A stretch of DNA of 64,000 nt from Rhodococcus opacus B4 (GCF_000010805.1 NC_012522.1:1488001-1552000), one strand, 5' to 3'; counted from the stretch's first letter, positions 36,255 through 44,998 are shown. Numbers and translations are program-made. The notes: generated from the sequence alone by a model not told the origin.

Positions 36255-36268
36255 CAAGTACTCACGGG
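36223..36268. repeat. Palindromic element E4 (class A), perfect 46 bp
   Basis: Arms CCCGTGAGTACTTGTTAACC... (36223-36245) and their exact complement (36246-36268) form a perfect 46-bp palindrome. It spans the end of the monooxygenase gene and supplies its last codons and TAA stop. The GGCGGCGGAGCCGC flank is absent here. Confidence 0.9.
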
Positions 36269-36327
36269 GCGAGCTTGACGGCACTACTCGTCGCGAGTAA
36301 GGATCGAAGAGCGCGAGGGGATTCGTC

Positions 36328-37710
36328 ATGGCAGACATCGAAGTCGACTATTGCGTCGTCGGAGCCGGATTCGCCGGACTGGCGGCGGCACTGCGATTGA
36401 CACAGGCCGGGCACACGGTCGCGGTGATGGAGGCGCGTGACCGTATCGGCGGGCGCACGTTCACCGAGACCCGCGGCGACGGTTCGTGGATCGATCGGGG
36501 CGGCGCGTGGATCGGGCCGGGGCAGGACCGGATCTACGCCCTGATGGACGAATTCGGCGTCGACAGTTACAAGCAGTACACCGACGGCGAAGCCATGATG
36601 GTCGTCGACGGCAAGCAGTACCGGTACAAGGGCACGATTCCCCTGACGATGAGCCCCTGGGCCACGGCGAATCTCGGCGCCGTGTTCTTCGAACTCGGCC
36701 AGATGTGCAAGACGATCCCCGTGGACGCACCGTGGGAGGCGAAGAAGGCCGCGAAGTGGGACGCGATCAGTCTCGCGAAATGGCTCGGCGACAACACGTT
36801 GTCCAAGCCCGCCCACGACCTTCTCGAGACCGCAGTCGCCGGCTGCTACACGTCCGCCGCGTCCGAGGTGTCGATGCTGTTCGTGCTGTATCAGATGGCC
36901 TCCGGCGGCGGTCCCGGTTTCGTTCTCGGTGTGAAGGACGCCGCCGAGGATGCGCGGCCGGTCGGCGGGATGGGTGCCGTCTACCGCCCGATGGCAGCCG
37001 AGATCGGCGACGCACTCCATCTGTCGCAGCCCGTCCGGGATATCGCGCAGGACGACGACGGCGTGACCGTCCGCTCCGCTGACCTGGCCGTGCGGGCCCG
37101 CAGAGCAATCGTTGCGGTCCCCCTCGCGATCGCGAGCCAGATCCTCTACGAGCCCCTGCTCCCAATGGATCGGTCCTTCCTGCACCAGAGGATGCCGAGC
37201 GGCGCCGTCATGAAGATCGCCGTCGTCTACGACCAACCGTTCTGGCGCGCCGACGGATTGTCGGGGCAGTCGGCGGCACCCGACTCCCCCGCGACGATCA
37301 CTATCGACGCCTGCACCGACACCGGACGTCCCGGAGTCCTGTGCGTGATCGTCGAGGGCCCGATCGCACGCAAGCTGGGGACGCTGTCGGAAGCGGAGCG
37401 GAAGAAGGCGGTGCTCGGGGAGTTGACCGCGAGGTTCGGAACCGCAGCGGCGTCGCCCGTCGACTATGTCGAGCAGAACTGGGGCGCCGAGCGGTACTCC
37501 GGCGGCGGCATGCTCAGTCACGCGCCGACGGGAGTACTCACCCAGTTCGGCCACGCCCTCCGCGAACCCTGCGGTCGCATCCACTGGGCGGGCACGGAAA
37601 GTTCGTCCGTGATGTGCGGCTGGGTCGACGGCGCCGTCCGCTCCGGCGAACGCGCGGCCCGGGAAGTCACCCAGCGCGACGGCGTGCTGTCCCCCGCCCG
37701 CGCTCAGTAG
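36328..37710 (+). CDS. Flavin monoamine oxidase, putrescine-oxidase-like (460 aa)
   Basis: FAD amine oxidase. The dinucleotide fold YCVVGAGFAGLAAALRLTQAG (8-28) with GARDRIGGRTFT-type EARDRIGGRTFTETRG follows the family exactly; the active-site segment GGGAW-type DRGGAWIGPGQDRI and the C-terminal GRIHWAGTESSSVMCGWVDGAVRSGERAA are present. Rhodococcal putrescine oxidase has this length, but primary-amine specificity cannot be read from the sequence. ATG 36328 follows GAGGGG. Its 3' end overlaps the convergent SDR gene by seven bases. Confidence 0.85.
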   Translation: MADIEVDYCVVGAGFAGLAAALRLTQAGHTVAVMEARDRIGGRTFTETRGDGSWIDRGGAWIGPGQDRIYALMDEFGVDSYKQYTDGEAMMVVDGKQYRYKGTIPLTMSPWATANLGAVFFELGQMCKTIPVDAPWEAKKAAKWDAISLAKWLGDNTLSKPAHDLLETAVAGCYTSAASEVSMLFVLYQMASGGGPGFVLGVKDAAEDARPVGGMGAVYRPMAAEIGDALHLSQPVRDIAQDDDGVTVRSADLAVRARRAIVAVPLAIASQILYEPLLPMDRSFLHQRMPSGAVMKIAVVYDQPFWRADGLSGQSAAPDSPATITIDACTDTGRPGVLCVIVEGPIARKLGTLSEAERKKAVLGELTARFGTAAASPVDYVEQNWGAERYSGGGMLSHAPTGVLTQFGHALREPCGRIHWAGTESSSVMCGWVDGAVRSGERAAREVTQRDGVLSPARAQ

Positions 37711-38501
37711 TAGACGGCGCCCGGCACACCCCCGCCGACGGCCACCGCGTCGCCGGTGATCCCGACGCTGCGCGGCGACGCGAGGAACGTGACGACGTCC
37801 GCGACCTCGCCGGCGTCGATCAACCGGTGGATCGAGTTGGTGGCCAGCCGCGACTCCAGTTCGGCAACGGTCACCCCTTCCTTCTCGGACTGCTCCGTCA
37901 GCCGGTCGACGAGTCGTTCCGTCCGCGTCAGTCCCGGATGCACCACGGTGACGTTGACGCCGTGCGGTCCGAGTTCGTCGGCGAGGTTTTTCGTCAGCGC
38001 CGACACACCGACGTTCCGCACGGTCTGCGCGATGGAGTTGGCCTGGCGTGCACCGAGCCCGCTGATGTTGACGATCCGTCCCCACCCCTGCTCGACGAGG
38101 TGCGGCGCCACCGCGCGGGCGGTCCGCAGATAGCCGAGCACCTTGATCTCGAGTTCCTCGCGCACCACGTCGTCGGTGGTGGACGCGAAGTCGCTCGGCT
38201 TGCCCGCACTCCACGGGGTGGCGGCGGCGTTCACGAGAATGTCGACGCCACCGAGTTCGTCGACCGTTCGCTGCACGAGTGCGCGCACCGACTCGCCGTC
38301 GCCGGTGTCGGTGGGTACCCCGATGACCCGGCGCCCGGTCTCCTGCGACAGCGTCTTCGCCGCCAGTTCCAGCGCCTCGGCGCCCCTGGCCGCGAGCACC
38401 ACGTCGACCCCCTCCGACGCGAGGCTGCGCGCGATCGCGAGACCGATTCCCCGGCTGCCGCCGGTGACGATCGCCCGCTTGCCGCCCAGACCGAGATCCA
38501 T
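37704..38501 (-). CDS. Short-chain dehydrogenase/reductase lacking the YxxxK pair (265 aa)
   Basis: Rossmann-fold SDR with cofactor motif TGGSRGIGLAIARSL, the NAAA motif (VNAAATPW) and PG after the active site (VVHPGLTRTERLVD). The catalytic Tyr-x-x-x-Lys is missing: where YSASK is expected, aligned on ALTK, the protein reads QTVRN (ANSIAQTVRNVGVSALTKNLADEL). The upstream Ser (NISGLGA) is kept. It may be an enzyme with altered chemistry or a binding protein; similar Arg-Asn SDRs are familiar to me from actinobacteria. ATG 38501. Divergent from the DUF4232 lipoprotein. Confidence 0.8.
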   Translation of the reverse strand: MDLGLGGKRAIVTGGSRGIGLAIARSLASEGVDVVLAARGAEALELAAKTLSQETGRRVIGVPTDTGDGESVRALVQRTVDELGGVDILVNAAATPWSAGKPSDFASTTDDVVREELEIKVLGYLRTARAVAPHLVEQGWGRIVNISGLGARQANSIAQTVRNVGVSALTKNLADELGPHGVNVTVVHPGLTRTERLVDRLTEQSEKEGVTVAELESRLATNSIHRLIDAGEVADVVTFLASPRSVGITGDAVAVGGGVPGAVYY

Positions 38502-38603
38502 GTCCTTCTCCTCTTCCTGCTGCCCGTTCCCCGCTCCGAGAGTAGGTTCAGACCAACTCGGTGTCACGGATTCGATTCAGCGTGAGGTCAATTGCGCTCT
38601 GCA

Positions 38604-38649
38604 CCCGTGCGTGGTTAGCGAGTCCAGAGACTCCTCAACCAGGCACGGG
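38604..38649. repeat. Palindromic element E6 (class B) between divergent genes
   Basis: Outer CCCGTGC/GCACGGG, middle TGGTT/AACCA and inner GAGTC/GACTC arms pair around CAGA; GCGGCGGAGCCGC follows. The core resembles E2. It is the only member found between divergent genes, directly ahead of the 38686 gene. Confidence 0.75.
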
Positions 38650-38685
38650 CGGCGGAGCCGCACCGTCAGCAGGAGGAGCGATCAG

Positions 38686-39282
38686 ATGCGCACACCGTCA
38701 CCGGCACGCACCCTTCTCGGGCTGTTCGGTATCGCCGCCGTGCTCACCGCCTCGGCGTGCGGGTCGACGGACGGGTCGGGGACGGCCGAGTCCTCGCCCG
38801 GCGGCGTCACCGTCCCGACGTCGTCCGCCACCGCGCCGTCGCCGTCCGGGGCGACCACTCCGCACCCCGACCGCTGCCTGATCGGCGAGCTGGAGGTGAC
38901 GCTGGGAGAGCCCAGCGGGGCCGCCGGGTCGCAGGAGATTCCGCTCGTCTTCACCAACACCGGCACCCGCGACTGCATCCTCCACGGATACCCCGGGGTG
39001 TCGTACGTCGCGGCCCCGGACGGTCCGCAGGTGGGTGCGGCGGCCGCTCGGGACGGCGGAACGGAGACTCCCGTGACGGTGGCTCCGGGCGCGCGGGCCA
39101 CCGCCGCGGTGCGTGCGACGGTGGTGCAGAACTATCCCGCCGACACGTGTGGTCCCACACCGGTCGCGGGGTTCCGGGTGTATCCACCGAACGACACCGG
39201 TTCGGTGTTCGTCCCCTACCCCTCCACCGGCTGTTCGCAGAGCGGCGTGAAGCAACTGTCGGTGCAGCCGGTCACGGGGTGA
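38686..39282 (+). CDS. DUF4232 lipoprotein (198 aa)
   Basis: Exported lipoprotein: signal with lipobox LTASAC (Cys25), a Ser/Thr/Pro/Gly-rich linker (26-62), then the DUF4232 beta-sandwich with RCLIGELEVTLGE, IPLVFTNTGTRDCILHGYPGVSYV and two pairs of cysteines (RCLIG/RDCIL and TCGP/TGCSQ) that likely form disulfides. Common in mycolata; function unknown. ATG 38686 follows AGGAGG. Its stop lies inside the first of two tandem GGGTGA-N6-TCACCC palindromes. Confidence 0.82.
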   Translation: MRTPSPARTLLGLFGIAAVLTASACGSTDGSGTAESSPGGVTVPTSSATAPSPSGATTPHPDRCLIGELEVTLGEPSGAAGSQEIPLVFTNTGTRDCILHGYPGVSYVAAPDGPQVGAAAARDGGTETPVTVAPGARATAAVRATVVQNYPADTCGPTPVAGFRVYPPNDTGSVFVPYPSTGCSQSGVKQLSVQPVTG

Positions 39283-39317
39283 CCTTGTTCACCCGCACCG
39301 GGTGAATCGGCTCACCC
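39277..39317. promoter_or_regulatory. Two tandem GGGTGA-N6-TCACCC palindromes
   Basis: Two 18-bp palindromes, 39277-39294 and 39300-39317, share arms GGGTGA/TCACCC with different six-base centres and start 23 bp apart, about two helix turns. A promoter-like ACCTACGGTCGGCATAC follows. This looks like a double operator for a dimeric regulator; the regulator is unidentified. Confidence 0.55.
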
Positions 39318-39371
39318 CGGGCCCGACCTACGGTCGGCATACAGGTGGTCGTACAGGAGGAGGGCGGGGGC

Positions 39372-39494
39372 ATGTTCGAGATCATCCGCGAAGTGCATTC
39401 CGAGGTTCGGCACCGCCGCGGCCCGCGGCATCACCATCATCTGCTCACTCGGCCGGAGCGCCGGTCGAGGATCCTGAGGCACCTCCTCATGTGA
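39372..39494 (+). CDS. Small histidine/arginine-rich protein (40 aa)
   Basis: ATG 39372 is preceded by a very strong AGGAGGAGGGCGGGGG region and gives 40 codons to TGA: starts MFEIIREVHSEVRHRRG, then a His run (RHHHHLL) and a basic end (RRSRILRHLLM). Placement just downstream of the tandem palindromes and promoter-like sequence, plus the ribosome-binding site, argue for real expression. Possibly a small regulator or metal-binding peptide; no family recognised. It precedes the Emb gene by 82 bp. Confidence 0.55.
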   Translation: MFEIIREVHSEVRHRRGPRHHHHLLTRPERRSRILRHLLM

Positions 39495-39576
39495 TCAACC
39501 GGGGCCGGAAACCCTCCCACCAGGGCCGTTCCTTGCCTTCGCTAACCATCGTCGCGGATGGGTACTATCCGACGTC

Positions 39577-42500
39577 GTGACTGACAGCAGGCTGGAATCG
39601 GCGAATGTGTCCAGGGACGACTCGGACGAGTCGCCGATCGGGACCCCGCCCCAGTCGTCTCCTCTCGGCCCGTCGGTCCGCTCCGCTCGCCTCCTCGCCG
39701 TCGTCGCCTCCCTCATCGGCGTGCTGCTCACGTTGTCGCTCCCGTTCCTTCCGGTCGAGCAGGACAGCGCGACCCTCTCCTGGCCACAGAACGGCAGTAC
39801 CGGCAGCGTCGAGGCGCCGCTCGTCTCCTACGCGCCGCTGAGCCTCGACGTGCGAGTCCCCTGTTCGACGGCCGGTGAACTCGCCGACCGCGGCGGGATC
39901 CTGGCCTCCACCGCGCCGGCCGGTGCCGCCGACGCCGCGAGGTACGGACTGGTCGCCAAGGTGAATCCGGCGACCGCGAGCGTCGAGGTGCTGCTGCGGA
40001 ACCAGGTGCTCCTGTCGTCCCCGCTGAACCAGCTACCCGCCGACTGCACACTCGTGGTGTCCTCGGATTCGACGCGGACCACCGCCGGATTCGTGACGGC
40101 AGGCCAGGACGCCCCGACCGTCGTCGACGGCGATTTGCGCCCGCAGATGGTGGGCATCTTCAGCGACCTCGACGGACCCGCGCCCGACGGACTGCAGGTG
40201 ACCGCGCAGATCGACAGCCGCTTCTCGTCGACGCCGTCGACTATCAAACTCGTGGCCATGGTGGTGGGCGCATTCGCGACGATTCTCGCGCTCGTCGCGC
40301 TGCACCGCCTCGACAACGCGGACGGCCGCCGGGCCCGGCGATTCCTGCCCACCCGCTGGTGGTCGTTCGGGGCCGTCGACGCCGTCGTCCTCGGCACCCT
40401 GGTGCTGTGGCATTTCATCGGCGCCTCCACCTCCGACGACGGCTATCAGTTCAACATGGCCCGCACCTCCGAGGCCGCGGGCTACATGGCCAACTACTTC
40501 CGCTGGTACGGCGTCCCCGAGGCGCCGTTCGGGTCGCCCTATTACGACGTCCTCGCGGTGCTCGCGAACATCACACCGGCCAGCCCGTTCGTGCGCCTGC
40601 CCGCGCTGCTCGCCGGCATCGTCGCGTGGCTGGTGATCAGCCGTGAGGTCGCACCGCGACTCGGCGCCGCCGTCCGCGGCAACCGGCTCGCACTGTGGAC
40701 GGGTGGCCTGGTGTTCCTCGCGTTCTGGCTCCCCTACAACAACGGTCTGCGTCCCGAACCGATCGTCGCGGTGGGTGTGCTGCTCACGTGGTGCTCGGTG
40801 GAACGCGCCGTCGCGACCCGCCGGCTGCTGCCCGCCGCGGTGGCGATCCTGGTCGGTGCGGCCACGCTCACCGCGGGACCGTCCGGGTTGATCTGCTTCG
40901 GCGCCCTCGTCGCCGGCGCCCGGCCGATCCTGCAGATCGTGATCACTCGGGCCAAGACCGTGGGCCATTCGGCGCTGCTCGCGCCGCTCGTCGCGTCGGG
41001 GACCGTGATCCTGGTGGCGGTGTTCGCCGATCAGACTCTCGCCGCCGTGATGGAGATGCAGCACGTGCACGCCATCGGGCCCAACGTCCCCTGGTTCGAC
41101 GAGTACCTCCGCTACCAGTACCTGCTGAACATCTCCGTCGACGGTTCGCTGTCGCGCCGGTTCGGTGTGTTCGTGATGGTGCTGTGCCTGGCCGTGACGG
41201 TGCTGGTGATGCTGCGCAAGGGCGGCCGGATTCCCGGGACCGCGACGGGACCGTCGCGGCGGCTCATCGGCATCACGCTCGCGGCGATGGGCCTGATGAT
41301 GTTCACACCCACCAAGTGGACGCACCACTTCGGCATCTACGCGGGCCTCGCGGGGTCGCTCGCCGTCCTGGCGTCCGTGGCGGTGGGCACCGCCGTCGTG
41401 CGCTCGCCACGCAATCGCGCCCTGTTCGCGGCCGCCGTGCTGTTCCTGCTGGCGATGTGTTTCACCAGCACCAACGGGTGGTGGTACGTGTCGAGTTACA
41501 GCGTCCCGTGGTGGGACAAGCCGGTGTCGATCGCCGGCCTCGGTGCGGGCACGATCCTGCTCGGCGCCACCCTGGTGATGCTGTTGATCGCGGCGTGGTG
41601 CTATTTCCGCGAGCCCTACACGCGCAATCGATCCGCGCGGCCGCGCCGCGCGTGGGCGCTCCCGCCGTTGACGGTGGCGGCCGCCGCGATGGTCCTGTTC
41701 GAGGTGCTGTCGATGGCGAAGGGCGCGGTCGCGCAGTACCCGGCGTTCTCCCTCGCCCGCTCGAACGTCGACGCCGTCACCGGCGCGCCGTGCGGCCTGG
41801 CCAACGACGTGCTACTCGAAACCGATCCCAATGCGTCACTGCTGCAACCGCTGTCCGGTGACGCGGCGACGACACTGGCGGGCGCCGGCAGCGTCGGATT
41901 CAGCCCGAACGGCGTCGCCGGAGACCTCAGCGCGGACGAGGAATCGTCGGATGCCGGTGTCGCCAACTCCGTCAAGACCGACAACACCGAGCAGACGGCG
42001 TCGAGCAACGCCGCGGGCACCGGCGGCGGCGCCGGTGCGGTGGGTGTCAACGGCAGTGCCGTAGCCCTGCCGTTCGGACTCGACCCCGCGAGCACCCCGG
42101 TCCTCGGCAGCGACGGCAGCGACGGCGACGCGTCGCTGACCACCGGCTGGTACCGGCTGCCCGCTGCCGACTCGGACACCGGTGCGGGTGACATCATCTC
42201 CGTCGCCGCGGCGGGTCGCATCCGCTCCGTCGACGCGGACGGCGTCGTCACCTACGGCCAGAGCCTCGAGGTGGAGTACGGCACCGCGCAGCAGGACGGC
42301 ACGGTCGCGGTGGAAGGACGGGTGACGCCGATCGACATCGGCCCGGCGCCGTCCTGGCGCAACCTGCGCGTTCCGCTCGATTCCCTGCCGGGCGGTACGG
42401 ACGTCATCCGGCTGGTGGCGTCGGACACGGACAGTGATCCGCAGCAGTGGCTCGCGGTGACACCGCCCCGAGTGCCGCGGACGCAGACGCTGAACGACGT

Positions 42501-42867
42501 GATCGGCTCCGACGCGCCCGTCATGATCGACTGGGCTGTGGGCCTTGCGTTTCCGTGCCAGCGACCGTTCGATCACCGCGTCGGTGTCGCGGAGGCGCCC
42601 GAGTACCGGATCCTCCCGGACCGTCCCGGTGCGATCATGACCAGCCTGTGGCAGGACCGATACGGCGGCGGGCCGCTCGGCTGGATCGAGATGACGCGGG
42701 CGAGCCGGACCATACCGTCGTACCTGAAGGACGACTGGGACCGCGACTGGGGCGGAGTGGAGCAGTACTCTCCCCTCGACGCCGGCGCGACGGCCGCGGA
42801 GATCGACGCCACCCGGACGCAGCGTTCGGGACTGTGGAATCCGGCGCCGATCATCACCGCCTACTGA
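39577..42867 (+). CDS. Emb-family arabinosyltransferase (1096 aa)
   Basis: GT-C membrane glycosyltransferase adding arabinofuranose from decaprenyl-phosphoarabinose to arabinogalactan or lipoarabinomannan; the ethambutol-target family. Full length for the family (about 1090 aa). The catalytic Asp pair is Asp287-Asp288 in GASTSDDGYQFN; the loop before FTPTKWTHHFGIYAGL is the proline-motif region; about 12-13 helices lie before residue 710, then an extracellular carbohydrate-binding domain (730-1096) rich in Gly/Ser/Asp with WYRLPA and SWRNLRVPL. Start is GTG 39577. It stands alone, without the embCAB neighbours. Whether it corresponds to EmbA, B or C cannot be told here. Confidence 0.9.
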   Translation: MTDSRLESANVSRDDSDESPIGTPPQSSPLGPSVRSARLLAVVASLIGVLLTLSLPFLPVEQDSATLSWPQNGSTGSVEAPLVSYAPLSLDVRVPCSTAGELADRGGILASTAPAGAADAARYGLVAKVNPATASVEVLLRNQVLLSSPLNQLPADCTLVVSSDSTRTTAGFVTAGQDAPTVVDGDLRPQMVGIFSDLDGPAPDGLQVTAQIDSRFSSTPSTIKLVAMVVGAFATILALVALHRLDNADGRRARRFLPTRWWSFGAVDAVVLGTLVLWHFIGASTSDDGYQFNMARTSEAAGYMANYFRWYGVPEAPFGSPYYDVLAVLANITPASPFVRLPALLAGIVAWLVISREVAPRLGAAVRGNRLALWTGGLVFLAFWLPYNNGLRPEPIVAVGVLLTWCSVERAVATRRLLPAAVAILVGAATLTAGPSGLICFGALVAGARPILQIVITRAKTVGHSALLAPLVASGTVILVAVFADQTLAAVMEMQHVHAIGPNVPWFDEYLRYQYLLNISVDGSLSRRFGVFVMVLCLAVTVLVMLRKGGRIPGTATGPSRRLIGITLAAMGLMMFTPTKWTHHFGIYAGLAGSLAVLASVAVGTAVVRSPRNRALFAAAVLFLLAMCFTSTNGWWYVSSYSVPWWDKPVSIAGLGAGTILLGATLVMLLIAAWCYFREPYTRNRSARPRRAWALPPLTVAAAAMVLFEVLSMAKGAVAQYPAFSLARSNVDAVTGAPCGLANDVLLETDPNASLLQPLSGDAATTLAGAGSVGFSPNGVAGDLSADEESSDAGVANSVKTDNTEQTASSNAAGTGGGAGAVGVNGSAVALPFGLDPASTPVLGSDGSDGDASLTTGWYRLPAADSDTGAGDIISVAAAGRIRSVDADGVVTYGQSLEVEYGTAQQDGTVAVEGRVTPIDIGPAPSWRNLRVPLDSLPGGTDVIRLVASDTDSDPQQWLAVTPPRVPRTQTLNDVIGSDAPVMIDWAVGLAFPCQRPFDHRVGVAEAPEYRILPDRPGAIMTSLWQDRYGGGPLGWIEMTRASRTIPSYLKDDWDRDWGGVEQYSPLDAGATAAEIDATRTQRSGLWNPAPIITAY

Positions 42868-42871
42868 GGTC

Positions 42872-42900
42872 GGTGACGCGCCCGCACCGGCCGCGTCACC
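42872..42900. terminator. Hairpin between convergent emb and terB-like genes
   Basis: GGTGACGCG (42872-42880) and CGCGTCACC (42892-42900) pair perfectly around 11 bases, five bases after the Emb stop and seven before the convergent stop. Confidence 0.65.
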
Positions 42901-42907
42901 CCTCACC

Positions 42908-43363
42908 TCAGAGTTCGAATTCGGCCGGCGCGATGCCGACGGCGAAACAGGCGTCCCGCACCACGTTTCGCTCGTGCTGGTCGAAGTTGCCGTCGGCGCC
43001 GCCGATGACGATGCCGATCTGGATGACGGCCCGCGCCTGATCCTGCTTGGTCTTCAGCTTCGCGATGGTCGCGGTGGCCTCGATCTTGCCGAACTCGAAA
43101 TCGGACTGCAGCTTGCTGCAGTACCAGTCGAATTTCTGGCTCAGCTCGTCCGACGGGAACACCTTCAGCGCCTCGTTGCTGGTGATCAGCCCCGCGGTCT
43201 TCTGCCGCTCGGACGGGTCGATGGTGCCGTCCGCCGCGGCGATGAGGGCGCACATGGCCATGGCGGCGTTGGCGAACTCCTTGTTCTGGAACTGTGCCGT
43301 CTTGGTCTTGAGCTGGCCGTTCATCTCGAACGCCTTTGCCTTCAGCTGATCCCAGAAAGCCAT
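42908..43363 (-). CDS. TerB-family protein (151 aa)
   Basis: All-helical TerB-like domain: FANAAMAMCALIAAADGTIDPSERQKTAGLI and, in the second half, IQIGIVIGGADGNFDQHERNVVRDAC, each with the acidic DG-x-[IF]-D-x-x-E metal-binding repeat. The N-terminus MAFWDQLKAKAFEM is a short amphipathic helix. In other bacteria TerB belongs to tellurite-resistance/stress complexes, but no other ter gene is here. ATG 43363 follows AAGGAG. A 15-bp palindrome (CACGCACGGTGCGTG, 43384-43398) lies just upstream. Confidence 0.8.
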   Translation of the reverse strand: MAFWDQLKAKAFEMNGQLKTKTAQFQNKEFANAAMAMCALIAAADGTIDPSERQKTAGLITSNEALKVFPSDELSQKFDWYCSKLQSDFEFGKIEATATIAKLKTKQDQARAVIQIGIVIGGADGNFDQHERNVVRDACFAVGIAPAEFEL

Positions 43364-43468
43364 TGGACTCCTTCGTCGTTGCCCACGCACGGTGCGTGTG
43401 GTGTCCAATTTGCCAGGTTTCGCGCGCGGACGTCGCCGCGGTCGGTCTACCAGCGCGGTCCCGCGCGA

Positions 43469-44155
43469 CTAGCTCTGTGTCTGGCGGCGGACGATCTCGT
43501 TGATCCAGATCGGCGCGTACGGGGACGTGCAATTGGGCGGGGTGGGATAGTCCTTCAGGACTTCGAGGCGTTCGCCGATGCCGATCGCGCGATCACGAAG
43601 CTCGGGGTGATGGATGCCGATGTTGGCGAGGCATTCGTTCATGGCCCACTGCAGGCGGTCCGGCGCGTCCTTCATGTGCGCCTCGATGAGGTCGAGGAGT
43701 TCGGGCAGATCGAGGTCGCCGGAGTCCTTCGCCACGCGGTCGCTGGTCAGCGCCCACCCCGCGCTCGCGACGACGGGGTCGGGGTCGGCGAACCACGCGA
43801 CGCGCAGTTCTTCGACGTGCGGACTCTTCTTGACGACGTAGCTGACGAGCCAGCCGTGCACCTTGGGGACGCGGGCGTCGCGGAGCATGGCATCCAACTC
43901 GGACGCGGTGTACGCCTTGGGGCGGCAGATCAGGATCGCGACCAGCCGGGCCGCGGTGTCGCCGGTCCCCCACAGTTCGCCGGCGAGGTCGTGCTGGGTC
44001 TCGAGACTCTTGGCGACGGCGCGCAGCTTGGTGAGGTTGACTCCGTGATCGTCGCCGTGGCGTTCGTTCACGGCGCGGATCTTCGGATCTTCCAGGGCCG
44101 CCAGTTCCGCCATCACGGCGCCGACCGTGGCCTGGGGTACCGCACGAGTCACCAC
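43469..44155 (-). CDS. AlkD-like DNA alkylation repair / HEAT-repeat protein (228 aa)
   Basis: Alpha-helical HEAT-like repeat protein with the AlkD family look: RLVAILICRPKAYTASELDAML, VHGWLVSYVVKKSPHVEELRVAWFADPDPVVASAGWAL and LDLIEAHMKDAPDRLQWAMNECL. Family members remove alkylated bases from DNA without base flipping or are uncharacterised relatives; the catalytic Trp/Asp pair may be the W and D of AWFADPDP. Start is GTG 44155 (a second GTG follows at once). Probably monocistronic. Confidence 0.7.
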   Translation of the reverse strand: MVTRAVPQATVGAVMAELAALEDPKIRAVNERHGDDHGVNLTKLRAVAKSLETQHDLAGELWGTGDTAARLVAILICRPKAYTASELDAMLRDARVPKVHGWLVSYVVKKSPHVEELRVAWFADPDPVVASAGWALTSDRVAKDSGDLDLPELLDLIEAHMKDAPDRLQWAMNECLANIGIHHPELRDRAIGIGERLEVLKDYPTPPNCTSPYAPIWINEIVRRQTQS

Positions 44156-44215
44156 AACGATCTCCTCTACGTCTCCGCCAACTCAACGCGCCCAGCTTAC
44201 GTCGACCAGGGTCTT

Positions 44216-44959
44216 TCAGGGCCGCAGCGACTGCAGCCCTGCCGTCGGAAGGTGAATCCACCCCTCCCGCTCGGCGACGTCGCGGTCGCCGCCTTCGGGT
44301 GGTGCCGTGCAGCCGACAGCGGCGGCCCGCGCGATGACGGCGGCCAGCACGGCGTCGAGGGCGTCGTCCGATTCACGGCAGAGCGTCTGGAATGCACCGA
44401 GATCCATCCAGTCCGCGGCCGCGAGGAACGCGTCGACCAACTCCCCCAGCCTCACCCGGTTCTGGACACTCTTGTATCCGCGTGACACCAGCCCCCACGT
44501 GCGCAGCGCTGCCGCCGGATACGCCTCCACCACCCGGCCGTCGACGCGGCCGACGTCGACGCCGAGGTCGCCCAGTTCGGCGAGGATCCCGGCGCAACGC
44601 AAGGCGACGTGCGCGATGAGGTCCGCCGACACGCTGAGCGGTGCAATCCCCGTCGAGGCCTGCACCACGAGGTCGGTGCGCCGCTTGGTCAGCGGACGAC
44701 GTCCCTCGCGGTTCGCGAGACCGTCGGTCGCGGGCAGTCGGCCGGCGTGATGCTCGGACACCATCCGGACGAACGCGTCGGGCCAGCCGAACGGTGCGTC
44801 GATGCCTGCCCTGTCGCACGCCAGGACGGCCTCGGTGATCGCATCGTTGCCGACTCCCAGCCTGATCGACTCGACGCGGGCCACCCCGTCGGACCAGTCG
44901 ACGACGGCCAGGGCCGTCTTCTTCGGTTCGGCCGCCAGGTCGACTCCCACGGTGCGCAC
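44216..44959 (-). CDS. DUF429 family protein, RNase H-like fold (247 aa)
   Basis: Begins with the family core VGVDLAAEPKKTALAVVDW, an RNase H/actin-like first strand with Asp, then IDAPFGWPDAFVRMV (second acidic strand) and a C-terminal helix ESDDALDAVLAAVIARAAA carrying the remaining acidic residues. Predicted nuclease or ATP-binding protein; function not established. Start is GTG 44959. The upstream region is shared with the NCS1 permease promoter. Confidence 0.75.
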   Translation of the reverse strand: MRTVGVDLAAEPKKTALAVVDWSDGVARVESIRLGVGNDAITEAVLACDRAGIDAPFGWPDAFVRMVSEHHAGRLPATDGLANREGRRPLTKRRTDLVVQASTGIAPLSVSADLIAHVALRCAGILAELGDLGVDVGRVDGRVVEAYPAAALRTWGLVSRGYKSVQNRVRLGELVDAFLAAADWMDLGAFQTLCRESDDALDAVLAAVIARAAAVGCTAPPEGGDRDVAEREGWIHLPTAGLQSLRP

Positions 44960-44998
44960 CGAACCAGAGTAGTTCGACCTGCTGAATCAGCAGAAGTG

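Noticed and set aside
37704..38501. SDR gene considered as a pseudogene because of missing YxxxK
   Set aside because: The frame is intact, of full length, and all other motifs are conserved.
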